Both the position numbers and the translations under genes were made by a program. From positions 372,001-436,000 of the forward strand of contig CANLSF010000003.1 in NCBI GenBank assembly GCA_947493695.1: 64,000 nt of DNA. Direction: 5' to 3'. This DNA is from an uncultured Kiloniellaceae bacterium (lineage in GTDB: Bacteria > Pseudomonadota > Alphaproteobacteria > Kiloniellales > Kiloniellaceae). The notes beneath the pieces are model-generated. The model was not told the origin of the DNA and searched no databases. It was given only the letters and a program-made list of their open reading frames with translations. Position 1 is the first letter of the stretch, and each line of letters opens with the position of its first letter. Below, one piece after another: positions 52,753-60,857 of the stretch.

Positions 52753-53473
52753 AACGAAGAACGCCGGGATACATTAGCTGCATAGCATTAAACCCGTCGG
52801 CAGTCGTCCAATTGGGACAGTTGGATAAGATCTTAACGGCGTTGATCGCTCGCTTCTGCGCAACCAAATACCCCACTTCATCGAGAATATTTGGTGGTAG
52901 TTGCCTGATCTTTCGACGCAGCGTCGCTTCCGCGAGCGCCTCCAGACTTTGGCCTGCTTCCGTCCAGAATCGGCATTGAATCATGACCGGGCTAATCAGA
53001 TCCATCCAGACGTAAGTATCTTGCGAACGCGAAACATAACCAAGATCATGAAAGAGGTTAAAGATATTGACGAATTCATTGCGAACCGAAAAGGCTGTCC
53101 GGTAGCTGCTAACTCCGTGGAAATCGACAACGCGTTCGATGAAGGTGGCAAGAACCAAATCGAAATCCGGTTTGCCCTCATAACCCTGCCCCGCCATTTC
53201 GCGAATTTGGTCACGCGTGATAACAAATCGCTCAACATATAAAGAGGCTTCCTCGGACGGGTCAGAAGAACAAGACTCCAAGATACCGCACTGTAAAAAC
53301 AGGTCGAAGGTATCCTCAGCCCACGTCTGGAAATCATGTTCTACAACTAGACCTTTGAGCTCAGGATGGTCGGATGCGTCAGCGAGTCCGTAAACTCGCG
53401 CCAATTCGTCGGCTAGCCAAACAAGCATTTCAGCATAAGCCTTGCGCTCAACATGGATGAGATCATTCGTCAT
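52733..53473 (-). CDS. Unrecognised soluble protein
   Basis: A 246-residue protein (ATG at 53473, weak ribosome site; an upstream start adds six residues). It is helical, rich in Phe, Leu, Glu and Asp, with no membrane segment, signal peptide or familiar motif; a helical bundle is likely. Codon use is somewhat more AT-rich than the neighbouring genes, and it overlaps the GTPase gene by 20 bases in convergent orientation. Possibly acquired, but this is weak. Confidence 0.55.
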   Translation of the reverse strand: MTNDLIHVERKAYAEMLVWLADELARVYGLADASDHPELKGLVVEHDFQTWAEDTFDLFLQCGILESCSSDPSEEASLYVERFVITRDQIREMAGQGYEGKPDFDLVLATFIERVVDFHGVSSYRTAFSVRNEFVNIFNLFHDLGYVSRSQDTYVWMDLISPVMIQCRFWTEAGQSLEALAEATLRRKIRQLPPNILDEVGYLVAQKRAINAVKILSNCPNWTTADGFNAMQLMYPGVLRSKIPSR

Positions 53474-53524
53474 TTTGATAGGTATCCGCAACCAGGTGTT
53501 CCCCGAAAAACATTTCGCAAGAGC

Positions 53525-54148
53525 TTACTCCTCAGCCCGTTGCCGCTTGGCGAAACGCTGGACCTTGGCGCGGTTGCCACAGGCCCGCATGGAGCACCAG
53601 CGGCGGCGGCCACCCTTGGATCTGTCCAGGTAGAGCCAAGAACAACGATCGCAGTTTTTGACCAGTCGCAGGTCATCGCTCAGCAGCAGGTCGTTGGCCA
53701 GGAGTCCGACGCGCAGCAGGATCGTATCGAGGCCTGCAGCCTGCAGGTCGATGGACCTGGAGAAACCGTGAGTCTCCTGCTTCAATTCGCTATGGAGAAG
53801 ACAGCGGGTCACTTCCACGCGCACAGCCTGAAGCGGCCCTGCTTGCATTTTCTCGCCCCGCGCCTGCGCAACGAAGACATGGTGAAGCGCTTCGCGGAAA
53901 ACTTGTGCCCGGTCAAGCGATGCCTGTGCGTCCTTGGGCGAGGTCTTGGCAAGACGGCGCAAAGATGTCCGCTGGCTGTTTGTGATCACCTTTGACAGCA
54001 GTGCCCACTCCACCAGATCCTGATAGCTCAGCAAGCGCTCGTTCTCGCGGCTTTTGGCCCCGCCGCCGGTCGTGTTGAGAAAATCCAGGCAGGCATGCCC
54101 CGCGATCAGGTCATCCGCCGTTAGCGAGGTTGGCTCTTTTTCCGACAC
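53525..54148 (-). CDS. CGNR zinc-finger transcription regulator
   Basis: A 207-residue protein with an N-terminal ABATE domain (about 1-140) and a C-terminal CGNR zinc finger (about 160-200, Cys-x2-Cys and Cys-x4-Cys-Gly-Asn-Arg). CGNR proteins bind DNA and are poorly studied. It is divergent from an alpha/beta hydrolase gene; the AT-rich gap contains three copies of AACTAAC, likely operators. Confidence 0.88.
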   Translation of the reverse strand: MSEKEPTSLTADDLIAGHACLDFLNTTGGGAKSRENERLLSYQDLVEWALLSKVITNSQRTSLRRLAKTSPKDAQASLDRAQVFREALHHVFVAQARGEKMQAGPLQAVRVEVTRCLLHSELKQETHGFSRSIDLQAAGLDTILLRVGLLANDLLLSDDLRLVKNCDRCSWLYLDRSKGGRRRWCSMRACGNRAKVQRFAKRQRAEE

Positions 54149-54172
54149 TAAAAGGACTTTCCAGCAATCTCG

Positions 54173-54232
54173 AAACTAACCTTCTTGACTAATTAAAAGA
54201 GTTAGTTTATCTCATTTTTCTTGTCAACTAAC
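54173..54232. promoter_or_regulatory. Repeated AACTAAC motifs in CGNR/hydrolase gap
   Basis: AAACTAAC (54173-54180), GTTAGTTT (54201-54208) and AACTAAC (54226-54232) form an inverted pair plus a direct copy in the AT-rich intergenic region. These are good candidates for the CGNR protein's binding sites controlling itself and the divergent hydrolase. Confidence 0.5.
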
Positions 54233-54258
54233 CTTTATAACGCTTTTTAACAGTTATC

Positions 54259-55098
54259 ATGGTGGTCGAAATGGCAGATTGGGTAGTATCTGAGAGCTTC
54301 TTGTTCGAGGGAGAAAGAGTCTGCTTTGGCCAAATGGGCGAAGGTCCGCCGCTGGTACTGCTGCACGGCACGCCCTTTTCCAGTTACGAATGGCGTCGCA
54401 TCGCGCCACTTCTGGCACGTCATCGCAGTGTCTACTTTTTTGATATGCTTGGGTATGGCCAGTCGGAAATGCGCGACGATCAGGATGTATCGCTGGGGCG
54501 TCAGAACCGGCTCTTCGCCGCGCTGCTTCAACACTGGGGGCTCGAGAAGCCGGACGTCATCGCCCATGACTTCGGCGGCGCCACGGCATTGCGCGCTCAC
54601 TTTCTGAACGGCTGCGACTACCGGTCTCTCACGCTGATCGATGCAGTTTCGATCCGGCCCTGGGGCTCCCCCTTCGTCCAGCATGTCCGTCATCACGAAG
54701 CGGCTTTTGCCGGAATGCCGGGATACGCTCATCAGGCGCTCCTGCCTGCCTATATTGGCAGCAGCGTTCATCTGCCGCTGCCCGACGCGCGCCATCAGCC
54801 ATACATCTCCCCCTGGCTTGGAGAGACCGGACAGAAAGCCTTCTACCGGCAGATCGCGCAGATGGATCTGCGTTATACAGACGAAGTCCAGGAGAGCTAT
54901 GGCACGTTGCGCTGCCCCGTGCAGGTCCTCTGGGGAGAGGAAGATCAGTGGATTCCGCTGGAGAAAGGTCGCGAACTGGCAGGCCTGCTTCCAAACACCC
55001 GTTTCATCGCGGTGCCAGGGAGCGGTCATCTGATGCAGGAGGATGCTCCCGAGGCGATCGTCGCCGCCGCGCTGGAGTTCCTGCCAAGCGCAACATGA
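54259..55098 (+). CDS. Alpha/beta-hydrolase (haloalkane-dehalogenase-like)
   Basis: A 279-residue hydrolase. The nucleophile elbow reads Ala-His-Asp-Phe-Gly-Gly-Ala (about 103-109) with Asp instead of Ser, as in haloalkane dehalogenases and fluoroacetate dehalogenases or epoxide hydrolases; His-Gly-Thr-Pro-Phe (oxyanion region, about 35-39), a late Asp/Glu and His in Gly-Ser-Gly-His-Leu complete the triad. A cap domain lies between about 130 and 215. Divergent from the CGNR gene and probably regulated by it. Substrate unknown. Confidence 0.85.
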   Translation: MVVEMADWVVSESFLFEGERVCFGQMGEGPPLVLLHGTPFSSYEWRRIAPLLARHRSVYFFDMLGYGQSEMRDDQDVSLGRQNRLFAALLQHWGLEKPDVIAHDFGGATALRAHFLNGCDYRSLTLIDAVSIRPWGSPFVQHVRHHEAAFAGMPGYAHQALLPAYIGSSVHLPLPDARHQPYISPWLGETGQKAFYRQIAQMDLRYTDEVQESYGTLRCPVQVLWGEEDQWIPLEKGRELAGLLPNTRFIAVPGSGHLMQEDAPEAIVAAALEFLPSAT

Positions 55099-55107
55099 GG
55101 CTTGAAA

Positions 55108-55731
55108 CTACGCCCGCTGCACCCTCAACAAGGACAGGCCCGCCGCAATGAGGGCTGTTCCGGTCAGACGGTTCGTCAGACGCACTGCGCGGGGTGTCGA
55201 GAACAGATGGGTCAGCATCCGCCCTGCCAACACATATCCGCTGTCCGCTATCAGGCAGAGAAAAATGTAACTTGCCCCGAGCACAGCGAGCTGAAATTGG
55301 GGATCGCCTCCGGGCGCTACGAATTGCGGTAAAAAGGCGATGTAGAACACCAGACCTTTCGGATTGGTAAGAGAGGTCAATGCCGCCTGAAAGAAGAGAA
55401 CCCGATAGGGCTTTGCAGGCGCTGGACCTGCAGCGGAAACGGCGCCCCCGCGCATCCGCCAGTAGTGAATGCCAAGATAGATCAGATAAGCCGAGCCAAT
55501 CCACCGCATAACATCAAACGCGGTTTGCGATGCCAGGATCAACGCGCTGAGCCCAAACACCGTGGCCGAAACCATCAGCGTGTTGGCGACCAGAGAACCC
55601 GCGATGAGACTGACCGGTCGGCGGATATCACCCGTGAGCGACTGCGCAAAAATCTGTAGCACCGTCGGTCCCGGTGCCGCCGCGACCGTCAGGCCGGCCA
55701 CAAGGAACAGGCTATAGAGCGTCCAGTTCAT
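55108..55731 (-). CDS. LysE-family amino-acid exporter
   Basis: A 207-residue membrane protein with five to six helices and the family's Gly-Pro-Thr-Val-Leu-x-Ile motif (about 20-27) and Asn-Pro-Lys motif (about 123-125). LysE/RhtB proteins export amino acids or small amines. It faces the dehalogenase-like gene; its tail is 10 bases beyond the latter's stop. Confidence 0.88.
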   Translation of the reverse strand: MNWTLYSLFLVAGLTVAAAPGPTVLQIFAQSLTGDIRRPVSLIAGSLVANTLMVSATVFGLSALILASQTAFDVMRWIGSAYLIYLGIHYWRMRGGAVSAAGPAPAKPYRVLFFQAALTSLTNPKGLVFYIAFLPQFVAPGGDPQFQLAVLGASYIFLCLIADSGYVLAGRMLTHLFSTPRAVRLTNRLTGTALIAAGLSLLRVQRA

Positions 55732-55745
55732 TTATTATCACTCAA

Positions 55746-56681
55746 TTAAATTCTGTCTCGCAGAAACCCGGTTACGGATTTCCAGAGTTCGAAGCGACCG
55801 CTTTCAAGGTGCATCAGGTGCGTCGCCTTTGGAATGACAAAGTCCCGCTTCACTGCGGACCCGAAGCTATCGAGCAAACTCCGGGCATCCTCATCTTGGC
55901 AGAGGCTGTCCCATTCTCCGCGAACCAGCAAAGCCGGAACCTTAATTCTGCCGGGATCGTACGCGAGTTCACCCTGCCATGCTGCCGCGATATCGGCAGC
56001 GGGTCCAGCCGGAACCTCGACGGCAGGCGGCTCGCGGGTCAAAGCAGCTGGATCACTGGCGATGTAAGCAGGCCCCCAATCAGTGAGTTCAGGTTCTGCC
56101 AGCAAAGGCCCCTCGCCTTCGGGCAGGTCACTCACAAAACGTTCCAACTGCGCTGCTACCGTGATCAGGCGCGTCGCCGGTAAGCCGTTTGGATCGGTTT
56201 TCATTATGCCCGAACGCCGTGCAATGGGGCCGAAGAGCACAAGCCGGTCAACAAAGTGGTTGTGATTTTCCAGGTAACAGCCGGCCGCGAGTGAGCCCCA
56301 GGAATGGGCGACGATGCTCAGGAGCGCGTCATCGCGCTGCGCACGAATATGTGCGACGACGCGGGCAATCTGCTTCGCCGCCGCTTTTGCCCGACCTGCC
56401 GCGAGAGAAGATGCAGTCTCTGAGCTTCGCTCCGATCCTCCGAACCCGGCGAAGTCGAAGCTCCAGACATCGTAGCCTTCACTATGTAAATGCTCTTCCC
56501 AGGACTCTCCATCCCTGAAGCGATAGCCGATGGAAAGTGCGGAGGGAAAGGTTGCACCATGCACATAAAGGACCGGCGGGCCAACGTGACGCAAACGTCG
56601 CAACTGAAGGGCCGGTGGACCGGCAATTGAGTAAATCTCCACAGCGCGCACCGGCATCTCCCAATTGAGCAGCTGTTCCAA
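55746..56681 (-). CDS. Alpha/beta-fold hydrolase
   Basis: A 311-residue hydrolase with a Ser nucleophile: Val-Ala-His-Ser-Trp-Gly-Ser (about 122-128), oxyanion strand Val-His-Gly-Ala (about 40-43), and a late His in Ala-Thr-His-Leu-Met-His near 287-292. The cap region is between about 150 and 230. Likely an esterase, lipase or lactonase; specific substrate unknown. LysE follows on the same strand after 14 bases. Confidence 0.82.
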   Translation of the reverse strand: MEQLLNWEMPVRAVEIYSIAGPPALQLRRLRHVGPPVLYVHGATFPSALSIGYRFRDGESWEEHLHSEGYDVWSFDFAGFGGSERSSETASSLAAGRAKAAAKQIARVVAHIRAQRDDALLSIVAHSWGSLAAGCYLENHNHFVDRLVLFGPIARRSGIMKTDPNGLPATRLITVAAQLERFVSDLPEGEGPLLAEPELTDWGPAYIASDPAALTREPPAVEVPAGPAADIAAAWQGELAYDPGRIKVPALLVRGEWDSLCQDEDARSLLDSFGSAVKRDFVIPKATHLMHLESGRFELWKSVTGFLRDRI

Positions 56682-56758
56682 TCGAACAGGTCAGCAGGAT
56701 AGCGAAGCGAGGAGAAAGGTGCTTCGGGGAGGACCGAAATGTTCCTGCCCCCAATCGC

Positions 56759-57601
56759 TTAGGGCCCGTGCTGCAACGCCCGCGCGTACTGTCCCGGCGT
56801 TACTCCGAAAGCACGCCGGAAGTGCCGATTTAATGCGCTCTGATCATAGAAACCCACACTAAGGGCCACCTCCGCCGGGCGTTGTCCCGTTGCAAGCAAG
56901 TGTCGGGCTTCGCGCAGACGCAGCTGGTTGAGGTAAGCATGTGGGGAAAGACCGGTTTCCCGATTGAAACAACGGATGACATGGAAAGCGGTCATACCGG
57001 CCAGTTCTGCCAGTTGCGACAAGGTAACGTCCTGACTGAAGTGCGCGGCCAGATAATCGATCAGCCGGGCCACGATCCGGCGCTCGTCGCCTGGACTGCG
57101 TGGCCGGTAGTGCGGCGTGCCGTGACGGGCAAAGAGATCAGACAGCCCCTCCAACAACGCGGTGGATTTTGCCAGGACCGACTCCCCCTCCTCAAAGGCG
57201 CGATGCATGGTTACAAAACGCCGGGCCAGATCCGGGTCGGAAATCTTGTTGTCACGAAAGTAAGGAAGATGGGGCGTGGTCAGATCGAGATCTTCCATTG
57301 CGTTGTCCAACGCGGAAAGCGAGAGATAAACCGCCCGGTAACGCCAACAGCCTTTATCCCCGACCCGTCCGGAATGCGGCTCGTCGGGATTGAAGACCAG
57401 CAGGCTCTCCGGCTCTGCATGTCCTTCAACGCCCTGGCTGCGGAACCGCGATCCACCGGCTTCGGTCACTGCAATGACCAGCTCATCATGAACATGCGGT
57501 GCGAACTCCAGGGTCGTGAAATCGGCACGCATCATCAGCGCGCCCGGGGCGGCACTGTCACTCCAGAGAATACTGCGGTTTGCTGCTTCCGTACCCGACA
57601 C
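56759..57601 (-). CDS. AraC-family transcription regulator
   Basis: A 280-residue regulator starting with GTG: N-terminal cupin-like arabinose-binding-type domain (about 15-150) and two helix-turn-helix motifs at the C terminus (about 180-275, ending with Phe-Arg-Arg-Ala-Phe-Gly-Val-Thr-Pro-Gly-Gln-Tyr-Ala). The N-terminal domain has His in Pro-His-Val-His-Asp-Glu (about 35-40). It could control the neighbouring hydrolase and LysE genes, which follow on the same strand. Confidence 0.87.
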   Translation of the reverse strand: MSGTEAANRSILWSDSAAPGALMMRADFTTLEFAPHVHDELVIAVTEAGGSRFRSQGVEGHAEPESLLVFNPDEPHSGRVGDKGCWRYRAVYLSLSALDNAMEDLDLTTPHLPYFRDNKISDPDLARRFVTMHRAFEEGESVLAKSTALLEGLSDLFARHGTPHYRPRSPGDERRIVARLIDYLAAHFSQDVTLSQLAELAGMTAFHVIRCFNRETGLSPHAYLNQLRLREARHLLATGQRPAEVALSVGFYDQSALNRHFRRAFGVTPGQYARALQHGP

Positions 57602-57649
57602 CCGGTCCCGCCCTGTTTTCAGTCTGGCGCCACTCTAGCAATCTTCGAC

Positions 57650-58405
57650 CTACTGGGCCAGAAAACCGCCGTCCGCACTTAAAACATGGCCGACAACAAA
57701 AGATGCCTGCTCAGACGCCAACCAGAGAATGGCCTCGGCAACCTCCTCCGGCTGTCCCAGACGGCGTAGAGGCAGACCCGCGGCGATTGTGCTCATATCG
57801 GCGACTTTTGAGGCGTGCAACATCGGCGTCTCCACACGCCCCGGCGCGACCGCGTTGATGCGAATGCCTTGAGGCGCGACTTCCATGGCGGCCGATTTGG
57901 TCAGCGAGATCATTGCCGCTTTGGAGGCTGAATAAACCGCGAAACCCGGGTTTGGGTTCCTGATCCCGCTAACCGAAGCCGTATTCACAATCGCGCCACC
58001 GCCCGCCGCAAGCATGACCTTGATCTGCGCCTGCATCGCCACGTGAATCGCCCGAACATTGATGGCAAAGACCCGGTCAAAAACCTCCAATGACTGCTCG
58101 ATCAGAGGCGCGCGTTTTTCCTGGTGTCCGGCATTGTTCACCGCAACATCGAGTCGGCCAAGGCGTGCGACCGCCACTTCTGTGACCTCTTCGACCTGGC
58201 TCGGCTCTGCGACGTCGCAAGGCAAAAAACTGACTTCTCCAGGAAGCATCGCAGCTTCGGCGGCAACCGACTCGCCCTGCGCAGAGTTGCGTCCCGTGAT
58301 GACGACCCGCGCGCCCTCGGCAGCAAAAGCCAAAGCCGTCGCCCTGCCAATACCGGAGGTTCCGCCGGAAAGCAGAACGCCCTTGTCTTCAAACGCGTTA
58401 CTCAC
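57650..58405 (-). CDS. Short-chain dehydrogenase/reductase
   Basis: A 251-residue classical SDR: cofactor loop Ser-Gly-Gly-Thr-Ser-Gly-Ile-Gly (about 13-20), Asn-Asn-Ala-Gly (about 89-92), catalytic Ser around 140 and Tyr-Ser-Ala-Ser-Lys (about 155-159). It begins with GTG overlapping the stop of the AlaX gene (GTGA), so it is translationally coupled. An acidic residue after strand two is replaced by Arg (Thr-Gly-Arg-Asn), consistent with NADP preference. Substrate unknown. Confidence 0.87.
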   Translation of the reverse strand: MSNAFEDKGVLLSGGTSGIGRATALAFAAEGARVVITGRNSAQGESVAAEAAMLPGEVSFLPCDVAEPSQVEEVTEVAVARLGRLDVAVNNAGHQEKRAPLIEQSLEVFDRVFAINVRAIHVAMQAQIKVMLAAGGGAIVNTASVSGIRNPNPGFAVYSASKAAMISLTKSAAMEVAPQGIRINAVAPGRVETPMLHASKVADMSTIAAGLPLRRLGQPEEVAEAILWLASEQASFVVGHVLSADGGFLAQ

Positions 58406-59127
58406 AAAACCAACTCGACCAGACCAATCCGCAGTCGGCGGTTATGCCGCCCTTTGTTTTCGACCTTGAGAATTTTCAACTCACCTGCCTGCCCTGTCGA
58501 CGTCAGATGGGTACCGCCGCAAGCCTGCCGGTCCAGTCCCTCGATCTCAACGATCCGCACCCGGCCATCCGCCTGGGTCGGCGGCGTCACCGCCTTGCTG
58601 CGGAGAGTGCCCTCCTCCTGCGCCGCTTCCGAGAGTGGCACAAGAGCCGTCCGCACGGCAAGATCCTGGTGCACGACGTCGTTGATGCCGGGTTCCAGCG
58701 CTCGCAGGCGCTCGTTATCCGCGTCCGGCAGGTCGAAATCGATCCGCGCCACGCCGTTGTCGGACATCTGAACGCCGGTTACCAGAGAACCATCGAACTC
58801 CTGAAACACCAGGGCATTGGCAATATGCAGGGAGGTATGAAGACGGCACATCTGCGCCCGGAAGACCGGATCGACCTTCGCGGTGACAGCGCCCGAGGGC
58901 AGAACCGGATCAGCCAGCAAATGCCACATCTGCCCGCCGCGCGCTTCGATACCCGTGATGGCGGTTTCACCGCCGCTCCAATGCAGAAGACCGCGATCCG
59001 CAGGCTGTCCGCCACCACCGGGATAGAAACTGGAACGGGACAACAGCACCCGACCGGTCTCCGCTCTAACAACCTCGGCCTCGACTTCAAAGAGGTCGGG
59101 ACTCTCATGACATAGGTACTGGGACAT
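58402..59127 (-). CDS. Alanyl-tRNA editing protein (AlaX-like)
   Basis: A 241-residue free-standing editing domain related to AlaRS. The zinc motif His-Thr-Ser-Leu-His (about 97-101) and the C-terminal Cys-Gly-Gly-Thr-His (about 203-207) are intact. It deacylates Ser- or Gly-mischarged tRNA-Ala. The ATG at 59127 gives a normal N terminus; a seven-codon extension is possible. Coupled to the SDR gene, a pairing whose meaning is unclear. Confidence 0.88.
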   Translation of the reverse strand: MSQYLCHESPDLFEVEAEVVRAETGRVLLSRSSFYPGGGGQPADRGLLHWSGGETAITGIEARGGQMWHLLADPVLPSGAVTAKVDPVFRAQMCRLHTSLHIANALVFQEFDGSLVTGVQMSDNGVARIDFDLPDADNERLRALEPGINDVVHQDLAVRTALVPLSEAAQEEGTLRSKAVTPPTQADGRVRIVEIEGLDRQACGGTHLTSTGQAGELKILKVENKGRHNRRLRIGLVELVL

Positions 59128-59353
59128 AGATCCAATCGCACTGAACAAAGAATGGCAGGATCAGACCAGCGCGAGACAGGTACGTCTTGGTAAAAATTGA
59201 CCTCAGGCCCGGCGTGTTGGCGCAATCTGAAAGGCATGCGATTTGACAGACACCTGACGCTGGGCAAATACTCCGGCTGCCGGCCCGACCTTAAAACGGA
59301 GCGTCGGCAAGGGAAGAAACGCAGATAAAAACCGACACAGGGCGGCACAGACT

Positions 59354-59875
59354 TTGGATCAACGGGAACGTCTCGAAAGCTATCGGGACAGGCTATACGG
59401 CTATGCAATCAGCTTGTCTCAAGACCCCGATCTTTCTCGGGATCTGGTTCAGGAGTGTGCCCTTAAAGCCCTGAGTGCAAAGAAAATTCCGCAGGATGAA
59501 CCTGCCTTTCGCGCCTGGCTATTCCGGATTTTGCGCAATGCTTTTCTGGATCACTTGCGCGCGGCCAACAAGCTGGCAGATTTCACCCTTGAGGAATCCG
59601 AGGATCTTGATCCGGACGTCTGGAGCGCCGAAGAACGCATGGTTGACGCAGTTACAGTCCGCGTCGCACTCGCTGCCCTGCCGACAGGTCAGCGCGACAT
59701 CATTGCGCTGATTGATATTGCCGGGCTGCGTTACGCGGAAGCAGCGGTGCTGCTGGATATTCCCGTTGGCACGGTGATGAGCCGCGTCAGCCGCGCCCGT
59801 CAGGCTCTGCTGTTGCGAATCTCGGGTTCAAACGTGACGCCCCTCAAATCCGCCCAGGGAGGCAGGAGACGATGA
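59354..59875 (+). CDS. ECF sigma factor for sulfite genes (RpoE1/RpoE4-like)
   Basis: A 173-residue ECF sigma factor beginning with TTG. Region 2 is about 5-70 (Leu-Ser-Arg-Asp-Leu-Val-Gln-Glu-Cys-Ala-Leu-Lys-Ala) and region 4 about 110-165 (Gly-Leu-Arg-Tyr-Ala-Glu-Ala-Ala-Val-Leu-Leu-Asp-Ile-Pro-Val-Gly-Thr-Val). It precedes a membrane anti-sigma factor and sorAB; in Sinorhizobium meliloti related ECF factors answer sulfite and drive a sulfite dehydrogenase gene. The arrangement suggests the same job here, but homology to those factors was not computed. Confidence 0.85.
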   Translation: MDQRERLESYRDRLYGYAISLSQDPDLSRDLVQECALKALSAKKIPQDEPAFRAWLFRILRNAFLDHLRAANKLADFTLEESEDLDPDVWSAEERMVDAVTVRVALAALPTGQRDIIALIDIAGLRYAEAAVLLDIPVGTVMSRVSRARQALLLRISGSNVTPLKSAQGGRRR

Positions 59876-60696
59876 GCCGCCTTGAGAAAGACTGGGAGAC
59901 GCTGAACGCCTACGTCGATGGGGAACTGGCGCCAAGTGAGGCCGCCGCCGTCGCACGCGACATTGCGCAGAACCCTGGTACCGCGGAAACAGCCGCGACG
60001 CTCTCGAGCCTGAAATCCGCGCTCCTGGAACAAGCAGATCCGCCCGGGGACTTCGAGCTCTTGCCGCCGGCCGCAACAGACAGAAAACCACAAGTTTGGC
60101 GGGCGGCGCATACTGCAGCGACAGCGGCAGTGCTGGTGATCTGCATGGCCGCTGGTGCGATCTGGCACTGGGGCACCTCCCGTCACGACACGGCCAACAT
60201 CCAGGTGACGGCCTGGTATCAAGAGGCTACAGACATCCACCGTGACTGGGTGGCAAGCCGGTCCGGCGAGCGCCCGCCTGCCCTCAACATTCCTGCCACT
60301 GCCGCCCTGACCGCGCCGGAGCTTCGCATTCCGGATCTTTCCGACAGCGGCCTGACACCCATCCTCCTGCAAGCCGAGGCGCAACTGGGCAGCATGACCG
60401 GCTATCGCGTCGGTTACGGCGGGAGCCGTGGTTGCCGCATCAGCTTTTTCGTGTTGCAGGGTGACGGTGAAATTCCTGTGCATCTGACCGCGCGCAAAGA
60501 CGGCGCCCCGCAAGCCTTGGCATGGCGTCATGATCACGCCCATTATCTACTGCTGGCCGAAGGCATGGCCGAAGCCCGCTTTGACCTGATTGCGCGGACA
60601 CTCCAAAACGTCACAGCAGACTGGCGCCCACTCTCGCCGGAAATCCGCACGGCCTTGCAGAAAAATCGCGATAAAAGCGCCCCCTGCACCGCCTAA
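59872..60696 (+). CDS. Membrane anti-sigma factor
   Basis: A 274-residue protein with a sigma-binding N-terminal region (about 1-70, Leu-Asn-Ala-Tyr-Val-Asp-Gly-Glu-Leu-Ala-Pro), one transmembrane helix (about 79-101) and a periplasmic sensor domain (about 105-270). Its ATG overlaps the sigma stop. The periplasmic part has one Cys near Gly-Cys-Arg-Ile-Ser and a second near the end, so it could sense sulfite or redox state in the periplasm. Confidence 0.83.
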   Translation: MSRLEKDWETLNAYVDGELAPSEAAAVARDIAQNPGTAETAATLSSLKSALLEQADPPGDFELLPPAATDRKPQVWRAAHTAATAAVLVICMAAGAIWHWGTSRHDTANIQVTAWYQEATDIHRDWVASRSGERPPALNIPATAALTAPELRIPDLSDSGLTPILLQAEAQLGSMTGYRVGYGGSRGCRISFFVLQGDGEIPVHLTARKDGAPQALAWRHDHAHYLLLAEGMAEARFDLIARTLQNVTADWRPLSPEIRTALQKNRDKSAPCTA

Positions 60697-60730
60697 ACGG
60701 AACCTTCTCGAAAAAAAGTGAAATACGGAT

Positions 60731-60756
60731 GGAATAGAATCCGCTCCTCCGGCGTT
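60731..60756 (+). promoter_or_regulatory. ECF-type promoter before sorA
   Basis: GGAATA (60731-60736) is followed after 16 bases by CGTT (60753-60756). This matches the typical ECF -35 GGAA(T/C) and -10 CGTT spacing, about 100 bases ahead of the sorA start and just after the anti-sigma gene. It probably binds the sigma factor encoded at 59354. Pattern visible; recognition inferred. Confidence 0.55.
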
Positions 60757-60857
60757 TCTTCTCCCGAGTGCCTGATCGCACGCCTCCTGAATAGGGAAGC
60801 AAGATCCTGCCGCTCGCCAAAAAAGCAATAAAATTGCAAAAACTTTGGGAGGAAGAG

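Noticed and set aside
53453-53995. A 180-codon frame antisense to the CGNR regulator
   Set aside because: The CGNR zinc finger on the minus strand is unmistakable; the plus-strand frame has no motif.
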